Position numbers and translations under genes: made by a program
Shown here: piece after piece, positions 47,801-57,200 of the stretch
Position numbering within the stretch: the stretch's first letter is position 1
Layout of the letters: the number at the start of each line of letters is the position of its first letter
Notes under the pieces: model-generated
Databases searched by the model: none
The model's input: only the letters and a program-made list of their open reading frames with translations
Told to the model about the DNA's origin: nothing
Source: Fulvia fulva
Lineage: Eukaryota > Ascomycota > Dothideomycetes > Mycosphaerellales > Mycosphaerellaceae
DNA: 64,000 nucleotides
Assembly (NCBI RefSeq): GCF_020509005.1
Contig: NC_063024.1
Span: 1,488,001-1,552,000, forward strand
Direction of reading: 5' to 3'

Positions 47801-49845
47801 ATAGGATCTTTCTTATTAGTAACTCTATATAGGTTTCTTAGTAGTCCCTTACCAAGGTGTATACATCTTCTATACTATAGCTCCTACTAATCTTCGGACT
47901 TAGTATTAGCTATAGCGGTACCGTCACGTTCTTAAGAGAGTATACTAGTATACTATAGCTTAAGAATTTCCGAGATCGAGTAGATAAATAGTACTCCTCC
48001 TCGAAGTTTGGTCTAGACAACGGGTTTACTAGACAAGGATTTTAGGGTGAAACTAGGTAGTTAGATAGTAAACTATTAGCTAAACTAATTCTACGAAACA
48101 AGACTAACTCTAAGGCTAGGAACAAACAGGACATTTTCTAAGACAATTTGCTTTCTAGAATAACTACCTATTCCTATACTTCCTATATATATAGCTTATA
48201 GATAGCCACCCCTAACCTTGATCAACTTCCTCTTTTAAAGAGACTTTAGTGTCCTAAATAGTAAATCTTAGTCAGTCATATATAATGATGCATAAGAGTT
48301 AAGTAACTACTCGGACAAGGGGTACTTACCTTTAGCTTCTATAGTAGAATAGGCAACCTCGTCAACATCATTATCTTCTAATAGTATCGTAGAGTCTAAT
48401 ACGTCTTCCTAGGTCGTATAGGCCCTTATAGGCTTACTAGAGGAGGCCTTTGGCTTGCGGCTCTCCTTTATCTACTTTATAAGGTCCGTTATTACCTTAA
48501 GGACATCACGAAGGTTTAGTAATAATGACCTCCTACGAGGTAGTAACGGTTGTCTCTTAGTAGGGTAGGTAACCCTAGCTAGTTTGTCCTTATTCCTAAT
48601 AGCCTACTAAGCTGTAGAAAGGTGTAGGCACTTGCTTATAAAATAGTCACTACCGTAGAGATAGTACGTAAGCTTGCCCTAGAAACCCTTCTTAGCGAAT
48701 ATAGCTGTCCCTTAATAAATTATTGATTCTTGCTTTTCCCTAAGAATTGTAAGAATGTCTTATAGTAAGAGATTTACCTAGGCATCAATTATATCGCGAT
48801 TTGAGCTAAATGAGTCTAGTAGAGCTACTAAGAGTTACTAGATCTTTCTGTCCTTAGTCTTAATGTCTTGGGACTAAGGCGAGATTGAAACAGCCCTCCT
48901 TATAATTAAGCTAAGCTCCTACTAGGCGTTATCTATTGACTAGTCCTCTATTATCACGAAATTAGTATATTGCTGAAGCAAACTTCTTCTAGTAGCGAGA
49001 AGTCTTCTCTTATATTTAGCTTTAGCCTATTCCTATAACTCCTTCGTATACCGGATCTCGTATATTATCTCTTAGTCATCTGTCGATAGACAGATATACA
49101 TCTTATATAGGGCCGTTACATTGTGCCGTCTATATAATACCTTCCTTATCGCTTGATCTAAAGGAAGGGATAACTCCGATAATATAGAGGGTGTCGCTAT
49201 AGATAGGGTTATAGCGGAAATGTCCGTAATAATGTCTTCGAGGACCTAGTTAACCTACTTTAATACTAGGTGTATTCTTATTAGCTTGAACTATGTTTCG
49301 TAGTTCTCTCTTATTAGAATAGGTGCTACTCTCTTTCTTATAAACCTAGTCTCGTTCTCTATTTTTTGTAAGTTAAGGGACAGGTTAGCTACCCTTAGGT
49401 AAAAAGATATATTCGGTCGTACGCGATCGGATCGAAATGGGATAAAACGAACGCAAGGTTAATAGCGGAGAGGATAGCTATCCGCCGGGAAGGGGAGGAA
49501 GTCGAAGGATCGTATTAGTACTAAGACACTATATCGTAACTCTCTTAGTAGAGGGGGTTTCTAAGACACTACGGCTCTCTTAGAATAAATAGTTAGTCGA
49601 TACGAACGCGATGTCCGGAGAGCGACTCTTCTTAGTAAGCTCGCCTACTTATCTAAGGTATTAGTATAGGCTCCCTAACTCGGAGTCTAATAGTGCCTTA
49701 CTAGGCTCTTTTACGTCTTATATATACCTATAGTACGGCTATAGCTTCCTATATAATGCGGGTACGGCCTCTAGTCTACCTTCCTTTTGTTCTGAAGAGG
49801 AATAACTCTAATATAACTTTGTCGAGGGTGAAATACCGAGTTACT
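44801..49845 (-). pseudogene. Copia-A gag-pol relic
   Basis: Minus-strand translation shows gag in roughly 49840-48500, integrase around 47900-47000, a variable linker near 46950-46700, RT near 46300-45500 and RNase H below 45500. The RT motif reads YIDN at 45838-45849: GAT-GAC became GAT-AAC, losing the second Asp. Adjacent residues are VDLYLLIYTDRDLIVLTYID, recognisable as Copia RT. RT residues 61700-62187 of the fragment at 61468 match closely. Numerous stops remain despite the milder RIP. Confidence 0.82.
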
Positions 49846-49862
49846 AACCCGGGCTTATAACC
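49846..49862 (-). other. Primer-binding site of Copia-A (initiator tRNA-Met half type)
   Basis: Read on the minus strand, GGTTATAAGCCCGGGTT abuts the 5' LTR. It is the same as the Copia-B site at 28580 although the LTRs of the two families (234 and 408 bp) are unrelated. It complements the anticodon arm of initiator tRNA-Met after allowing one RIP change. Confidence 0.7.
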
Positions 49863-50096
49863 TATTAAATAGGTACGAGTTACGTAGTAGTAGAAGACGG
49901 CGGATTATATAAAAGACGAAGAAGGACCTAATAGGATAGCGTATATCTATATATAGTATCGCTAGTATTAGTATAGGTAGATACTAGGTATCCGGATGTT
50001 TACTAGCCTATAGGCTAGTAAGCCCTAGTCACGTGATCTAGTCACATAACACACCTACACCTATATACTTGTCCTACGGCCTATATGTTCTCAATA
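49863..50096 (-). repeat. 5' LTR of Copia-A
   Basis: A 234-bp LTR, plus-strand view TATTAAATAGG...TTCTCAATA. The primer site lies immediately to its left and the TSD GTAAC to its right. Confidence 0.9.
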
Positions 50097-51811
50097 GTAA
50101 CATAACACGAAGTTATCTAGAAACTCCCTTAGTATGTCGTTTATAAATGACTAAAACGTTCCTAGTATATTATATAGTTCAAAAGGTATAACTACGTACT
50201 TAAACTACCTATATCTAGTAGTAAAGGCCGTTTTCTACTCGTCTCCTACTACAATACGGATACGATTGAACGTAGCGATAATATCTAGTTTAGTGAACTA
50301 TTACGCGCTAGTAATACGATCTAAGGTCTCTTAAAATAGTAGAATCGGGTAGCGACTCTTCGTCGTAAGCGCGTTTAGAGCTCTATAGTCTACGTATACT
50401 CGTAGCCCTCTATCCGGCTTTTTAACTATTAGAACAGGTGCTACTACTAGTAATACGCTTCTCTAAATAAAACCTTTCTTAAGTTGGTCGTCGATCTACT
50501 TCTTAATCACCTCGTTCTCTCGTAGAGAGAAGGAGTATAGTCTTCGAAATAGCGGTGTCTAACTATTCTTTAGCTTGATCTTATAGTCTACGCTAGGCCG
50601 TCGCGGTAGGACCTTATCTACTTCCTTACGGCTAAATAGCCTAGCCATTTCCCTAAACTCTACTAGTAACAAAGGGATAGCATCCTAGTCTTTGTCCTTA
50701 CCGTTTATAAAACGTTAATAGTTATTAGCTAATATAGTAGAGGCGTTAAGTTACCGCTAGGTATAGTTACCCCGGGGCTCCTCCTGTCTATCTATGTTTT
50801 CTTAAGTGTTACTATCTACTAATATCGCCGCGCTACCTCCTAGTACTTACTTCGCTCTTATATCGAAAGCCTTTAGTATATACGCGGATAGCGGGTCTCG
50901 CGTGACTTGCTTATTAGGATTTTCTTTTGGGTTAAACATCTATATTATATATACTTTATAGCCCTTCCTCCGGCTTATACGCCGAAGTGCTTCTACATTA
51001 ATAGGCTTAATATCGATCTCCGGCTTAGTCTCGACCTTTAGTTCTTTCTTCTTTCGACGCGCTAGGCGCTTAAGTGTTTCAACCCTATCGGCGGGTAGTA
51101 GCTAGCGGACGTAGTAAGACGGTTCCGGTTTATCGTAGGTGTCGACGGTATGTCGTATTACTGCCTTTGTCGTATACGTCTCCTATACTACTATAGGTTC
51201 GTATTTATCCTCTACGTAGGGTTTGGCGTAATTAGATAGGGCTTAAGGTCGCGAACTCTCTAGTACTAGTATCTCGGTCTAAAGAACGACTCTTAGTATA
51301 ATACCCTTATCGTTAATAGACTATACGTATACTAGTTCAGATCCGAGTATATAGTTCTGTCGACAATATAGTAAGAATAGAGTTATAGTTCCTAACGTAT
51401 AGTAGAACGTAGGTTGATACTCGTCGTACTAGGGACGGCCGAGGACTATATCGTATTCTAGTAATACGTAGTAGCTAGACCTAGTCTCTACGTAGTTACC
51501 GATCTGATTCTATACCGTTGTTCTATAAGTAATAAGGTTACTAGTAGGTCGGCTATCTACTAACATTAGCCCTAACGGATTAGGTAGCTATATTATATTA
51601 AGATTGTTCTTATACGTAAAGTCGATATTAAAGTACGTAGAGTTAGTACTATTATTATAAAGGGTTTGAGTAGGGATCTTTCTATTTACTATATATAGTA
51701 TAACTAGATAAGAAGCTATTACCGGATTGTGTTCATCTATAGAGTAGTTTATAGCTAGTAGGGAGTATACTAATATACTTAGAACCTTGCCTCCCTTAGG
51801 AGGTTTATGTT
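50097..51811 (-). pseudogene. Gypsy-C protease and RT N-terminal relic
   Basis: The minus strand carries the start of RT at about 50700-50100, upstream of the Copia-A insertion. The protease C-terminal segment, an (L)GRPWL-like motif read as RPSLVRR after RIP, lies near 51425-51470. Further right lies poorly resolved protease and linker sequence up to the Gypsy-A1 TSD ATGTT (51807-51811). All frames are closed. Confidence 0.7.
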
Positions 51812-51903
51812 TGTCACGGGCAGCCCGCGACCCCTCACTGTAGCTGCGTCGGCCCGGCTGAACCGCGGACCTTCTGCATCGGGTTAGCGCGGCTTGGCTT
51901 TAC

Positions 51904-51910
51904 TTTATAA
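51904..51910 (+). promoter_or_regulatory. Possible TATA box in the Gypsy-A1 5' LTR
   Basis: TTTATAA lies 36 bp upstream of the proposed self-primer GTAGAACAA (51946). If transcription begins there, spacing fits a eukaryotic TATA promoter. The same motif is in the 3' LTR. Confidence 0.45.
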
Positions 51911-51945
51911 CTTCGCCGCGCCTCGCGCTCCTCTTTCGTAGCTTC

Positions 51946-51954
51946 GTAGAACAA
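51946..51954 (+). other. Candidate self-primer segment at the start of the Gypsy-A1 transcript
   Basis: GTAGAACAA is the exact reverse complement of TTGTTCTAC (51998-52006), just inside the LTR. In Tf1/sushi-type elements the first bases of the transcript pair with the primer site and are cut to prime minus-strand DNA. The position downstream of a TATA motif fits such a role. Confidence 0.5.
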
Positions 51955-51995
51955 CAACTATCTCATTCGGACCCTATGGTACGCGCGCCCTTACA

Positions 51996-52006
51996 GTTTG
52001 TTCTAC
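51996..52006 (+). other. Primer-binding site of Gypsy-A1, probably self-primed
   Basis: GTTTGTTCTAC abuts the 5' LTR. It lacks the TGG start expected for a tRNA 3'-end site. Nine bases pair exactly with 51946-51954, and 11 pair if a 2-nt bulge is allowed. A strong hairpin around CAGATC-GCG-GATCT (about 52013-52032) follows and is kept in Gypsy-A2; structured RNA around the primer site is also known for Tf1. Confidence 0.55.
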
Positions 52007-52131
52007 CTTACTACCCAGATCGCGGATCTAGGTAAGGGACGCGTAACAACAGGAACAGACAGAACCGCAGAACTCGAGAACGCGCAGAGCCGCATCAGAA
52101 CACAGAACACGGTAAGGCGCACAGCGCGCAG

Positions 52132-54244
52132 ATGCCTAGAGAACGCAACGCGGCGACACCATCAGCAGGTGGTCGCGCGCTCGTAGACAGTCAGGATACA
52201 GGCACCGTCACGCCTCCCCCGAACCCAGACAACATGACTTCACAAACAGCGAACGGCGGCATGCGACCGCTACCTAAGCCTAAGGGCAAAAGCAAGCAGC
52301 GCACATCTCTTTTCCCCGACCTCTCCTCTTTTCCTCAGAGTCAGACACAGGACGACAACCGGCGGGTCACAGTAGACACCGGTGTCGCGCTACAACAAGA
52401 GATTGATAAAGCTTACCAGAAGGCCTTCGAGCGAGAAGAAGGTGGTGAGATTGACTTTACAGAACTGTTCGAGTTCAAGCTCGAAGAGAACCCAGGCGGC
52501 GACCCAGACGAGGTGTATCTATCACTCGACGAGGCAGAACACATTCTCGCATCCGAATACCAGAATGTCACCCCAGACAACCTCACGACCCTTGCATCCC
52601 AACACCCGAAGACCACCCACGACTTCGTGCTACAAGCAGTCAACACGGCAATTACTAAGGGCAGACAACTCGATGTAATGGAGCGAGCCAACGACCTCCA
52701 GAACACCCAGTACACCACGCTGTACACCGAATACGACCGCATCTACAAGATGCTGCGAAGTGAAGAGCTTGTCACACAGAAAATGGCAGCAGATCTCAAG
52801 AGCAAGAAGGATTGCGACCCAGCTAAGTTGCAAGAGCTGGGGAAGAAATACAAGGAAGCCAACAACCTGTGCAAGCAGTTCAGCGAGATCTGCGAGAAGG
52901 AGAAGAAGAAGGCACAAGATGCTGAGGCGAAGAACCAGGCCCTACAACAAGAAGTCGATGACCTGAAGGCTCGGCTTGAGGCAGGAGACACCACACAGAA
53001 CGGAGGTAGGGGCCGCTCAGGCCGCCGACCCTCTCGTTCCCGCCCACGCGAGACCTCACTCGAGCAGCTATTGCGTAGGTATCGCGAAGCTGCTGGTGGA
53101 GGGGGCGGTGGCGGTGGTGGTGATAACGATAACGATGGAGACGACGATGACCGTGGCGACAATGGCCGAGGACGTGACAACGACCGTCCGCGACCAGGAC
53201 CCAACAACAGTCGTGACTCGAGAATGCGCAACACCCGCACCCAGACACCACTGGTTGACCTTCCAGAACGTCTCTTCACCATTGACCGCACCCTCACTCG
53301 CGGCATGGAGATCGGCAAGGGTGTGCCCGACCCTAAGCACTTCAAGAACGATGACGACCCCAATTTCGACAGCTGGTACAGCAGTGTTCTCCTAAAGCTG
53401 ACTGTAGCAACCTTCCGCACTGAGGCAGATGGTCTGCGCTTCGTGTATGGGTGGACACAAGGTGATCCTCAGCGAAGCATCAAGCCGAGGATCCCTGTGC
53501 CTGGACAGCAGTCCTTCAACGAGTTCAAGACTGGAGAAGAGTTATTAGACTGGATGACACGCCAATATGGCACACGCAATGAGGGAACCAAGGCTATGGT
53601 TGACATTGCTACCTGCAAGCAAGAACAAGGCGAAACCTTTGTAGCCTTCCATGCCCGCTACTCGAAGTTGCGCGCCTGGATGTCATGGACCGATGAGACC
53701 GAGCTCATGCTGTTACCGCAAGTACTTCATCAAGACCTTCGGCGACCGCGAAGTCGACCGCCGCCTAGACAGCATGCAAGACGTTATCGAGGAGTGCACC
53801 GCACTGGACGAGAGTTTCTACGAGACAGATCGACTATACCCGCAGAAGGAGCGCCCCCGGGGCAATGGCAACTCGAACAGCAATGGCGGCCAGAACAACC
53901 AGAACAACGGCAACGCAGTTGCTAGTGCCGCTGCCGGTGTAGCAGGTGCCTTGGTACAGCGCCCACTACAGTACGCTGGTACCAAGAAGAAGGAGGATCT
54001 GCCGACACATCTACAGAACCTGCCTACGCTCAACCGTGAGCAGCGCGAAGACCTTAAGAAGCAGGGTAAGTGCTACCGCTGCCGTACAGGTTCTCACGTG
54101 TCGACCAACCCTGAATGCCCAATGTATGGGTACGATGGCGACTATCGCCCACCGCGTCCACGCAATACCACGCCGAATCCGAACGCGAACCTCAGTTCCC
54201 TAGCCGCCGATCCGCGGCAGGGAAATGGCACGACCGCTGCCTAA
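52132..54244 (+). pseudogene. Gypsy-A1 gag, broken by a 14-bp deletion
   Basis: Gag forms the virus-like particle and binds element RNA. The ATG at 52132 opens a frame to 53925, but homology moves to another frame after 53714. Restoring the missing length gives a 708-codon gag ending at the TAA of 54242-54244. The N-terminal part is Pro/Ser-rich; a coiled coil spans residues about 220-290; a Gly/Asp-rich linker has a run of eight or nine Gly near residue 325. The capsid-like domain lies at about residues 395-530 (FDSWYSSVLL, LLDWMTRQYG, FVAFHARYSKLRAW). After the deletion come an Asn-rich stretch and a zinc knuckle at 54071-54118 of the form C-X2-C-X4-H-X6-C, longer than the usual X4 ending. 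Gypsy-A2 keeps the 14 bp. Confidence 0.88.
54220..54226 (+). promoter_or_regulatory. -1 ribosomal frameshift heptamer GGGAAAT between gag and pol
   Basis: In the gag frame the bases read G GGA AAT, which fits the X XXY YYZ slippery pattern. They lie 15 nt before the gag stop. Slipping back one base gives GGG AAA TGG and enters the pol frame without a stop. The heptamer survives in Gypsy-A2 (25385-25391). Confidence 0.85.
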
Positions 54245-57200
54245 GCGTGGTAGACAGCGGTCACCCGAACTTCCTAGGACAGAAAGAGCATGAGATTGAG
54301 AGACACGGAACGCAAGAGACGGTAACAGACTATAGTGAGGAGCTTAAGATATCGGCATGCGCACTGGATAAGCAACAGCCAGCTGTGTACCCTCACATAG
54401 TGTTACCCGTAATGATACAACAGAGAAAGGCTCGAGGCCTTGTAGATTCTGCTTCCACCTCTCTCTTTCTTGACTGGAAATTCACACGCAAATACACAAT
54501 ACCCCTGATCCCTTTGACGCAAAGCCGACGACTAACACTGGGAGATGGAACGGCCACTGCGCGGCAGATTACACACGCGGCCCCTGTAGACGTAGTCATA
54601 GGCGATCATCACGAGCAAATGTTATGCTACGTCACCGACCTCGAATACGACATCGTCTTTGGCCTGCCGTGGCTTACAGCGCACAACCCAAACATCTTCT
54701 GGGAGACAGGCGAGGTGGCATTCAGGTCGGATTACTGCTTTGGTCACTGTCTACAGAATAAGACACCGACAACAGTGCAATCCCTGAACCACCGCGAGAA
54801 GAAGAAGCAGGCACTAGTACGGTACGGACCAGAGCCCTTCACTGGAGATGTAGCGAGCTTCACAGCAGGAGGAGCAGAGCTGAATGCCTCATCATATGAC
54901 CTGGAAGACATAGACGATGAAGAAGTGGACTGCCAGGGCGTTTCTCAACGCGCGTGGGGGATGTACGCGCACCGGCCTGGGGCTGAGTGCTTCTACATCA
55001 TGCCCACTAGGCGTGAGAGCGACGGCGGAGAGCTTAAGCTGAGTGCAATGGCTGCTGATGATCTGGACCAATTCTTGAACAAGCAGTTCAATCACAACCC
55101 GAAGGAGAAGTTGCCGCCAATGTACCACGATATTGCGGACGCTTTCTCAGCTAAGGATCATGAAGGACTCCCACCTCACCGACTAGGCGTAGATCATGAG
55201 ATTCACATTAAGCCTGATGGTCCACAAGAGCCACCATACCGCAAGCCCTACGGCCTAGCTGAGAAGGAGAACGAGGCAGTTAAAAAATGGCTAGACGAGC
55301 AAACATCTGAAGGGAAGGTGCGGAAAGCAGGGCAAAAGACGAACCAGTCTCCTGCACCAGTGCTAGTGGTACGTAAGCCTGGAGGTGGGCTGCGTGTTTG
55401 TATCGACTACAGAGGATTGAATGCGATCACTATCAAGAACCGGTATCCGATTCCCTTGATACAAGAGACGCTCAACCGCATGCACGGCAAGAAGTACTTC
55501 ACAAAGCTGGACATTGTAGCAGCCTTCAACAAGTTACGGATAGCTAAAGGGCACGAGTGGTTGACAGCGTTTGCGACACGATACGGCATCTACGAGTGTC
55601 TAGTGTTGCCATTCGGCTTGTGCAACGGACCAGCATCGTTCCAATCATACATCAACAAGGTCTTGCAAGAACACCTAGACGACTTTGTGTCGGCCTACCT
55701 GGATGACGTACTTATCTTCAGTGACACCTTGGAGGAGCACATTGAACACGTGCGGAAGGTTCTCACTAAGCTACGCGATGCAGGACTTACAGTGGACATC
55801 GACAAAAGCGAATTCCACCAACAGAAGGTGAAGTATCTTGGGCTAATCATAACCCCTGACGGCATCGAGATGGACCCCGAGAAACTCGAATGTATTCAGA
55901 CATGGGAAGCTCCTGAGAACCTGAAGGATGTCCAGGCCTTCCTTGGATTTGCCAACTTCTACAGGCGATTCATCGAAGCATTTTCGCGCATAGCTGCTCC
56001 TCTCACAAACCTGACCAAGTCGGACGGACCAAGCAATCACAAGAACAGAAGGATTCAATGGTCACTAGATTGCCAACGAGCCTTTGACAATTTGAAAGCT
56101 GCGTTCAGCAAAGCCGGCATGCTCGCACATTACGTGCCAGGCAGGGAAACAGTAATAGAGACAGATTCTTCAGATTTTGTGAACGCCGGCGTGCTTTCGC
56201 AGTATGACGAGAATGGTGTGCTACATCCTGTGGCCTTCTACTCGAAGAAGTTGAGTCCACAGGAGTGCAATTATGAAATCTATGATAAGGAACTGTTAGC
56301 CATCATCAAGGCTTTTGAGGAATGGAGACCCGAGCTCGCCTGCGAGGCAGATGATGAGGACTCACAGCCAGTCAAGATTTACACCGACCACAAGAACCTG
56401 GAATACTTCATGACGACAAAGCAGCTAAATCGGCGACAAGCGCGTTGGGCTGAGTTCTTGTCACAGTTCAACTTCAAGATAATATACCGTCCAGGACTTC
56501 AAGGTACAAAGCCAGACAGCCTGACGAGACGCAGCCAGGACCTTCCGCAGGGGGTGGACGACCCTCGGAACCAGCATCAGCATCAGACATTGCTGCCTCC
56601 TAAGCGATTCCTTAAGATCGCCTCACTACAGGCAACAGTAGAAGATGCGCCGGAAGAAGAGGAACCAGTACCGCTAAACCCTGAAGCTGAAGAGTTTATG
56701 CCTACAGAACGAGATGCGCCTACTGAACAACCGGCGACGCGTGAAAGTCAGCGGGAAGCCGAACTCGAGTATCGAATGTCGACGGCGTACGTAACCGATA
56801 ACGAGCTCAAGACCGCGATTAAGGACCTGCAGAAAGACCGCACTCCTACACTGCTACAGAGAGCGAAGATTCACCCAGCACACTGCAAAGTGGATGGCGA
56901 CCTGCTATATGTTCGAAACCAATACGACGGCTGGAGCTTATGGGTACCAAATGACCAAGCTTTACAGACCAGGATAATCAAGATAAACCATGACGCTCCA
57001 GCAGCAGGCCATCCAGGACGAGCTCGCACTTATGAACTCGTAGCACGTGAATTTTACTGGCCTGGATTAGCGAGATCCGTGCGCAGATACACCGCGAATT
57101 GCCGCACCTGCCGTACAACAAAATCTCTGCACTCCCAGCCACTAGGATTACTACAGCCACTTCCTGTTCCAGATCGGCCTTGGAAACACATTGCAGTCGA

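Larger units (their letters stand above)
44567..50096 (-). mobile_element. Copia-A: Ty1/Copia element, partly RIP-mutated
   Basis: A minus-strand element of 5530 bp with 234-bp LTRs and TSD GTAAC (44562-44566 and 50097-50101). It lies in the RT of Gypsy-C. It keeps noticeably more CpA/TpG than Gypsy-C or Copia-B, so it was probably exposed to fewer RIP cycles. The solo LTR at 15118 and the fragment at 61468 belong to the same or a close family. Confidence 0.9.
51812..51995 (+). repeat. 5' LTR of Gypsy-A1
   Basis: A 184-bp LTR from TGTCACGGG to CCCTTACA with canonical TG...CA ends. It is identical to the 3' LTR except for the penultimate base. It would carry the promoter. Confidence 0.97.

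Noticed and set aside
51996..52012. tRNA 3'-end primer site for Gypsy-A1
   Set aside because: There is no TGG at or near the LTR end, and I recognise no tRNA 3' end complementary to the following bases; a self-primer match exists instead.
51998..52186. Open frame at the start of Gypsy-A1
   Set aside because: It begins at TTG inside the primer-binding site and overlaps the gag start in another register. It is not a plausible eukaryotic gene.
54115..54219. ATG at 54115 as the true start of Pol
   Set aside because: The ATG overlaps the gag zinc knuckle in another frame; the frameshift heptamer at 54220 with its stem explains Pol expression better.
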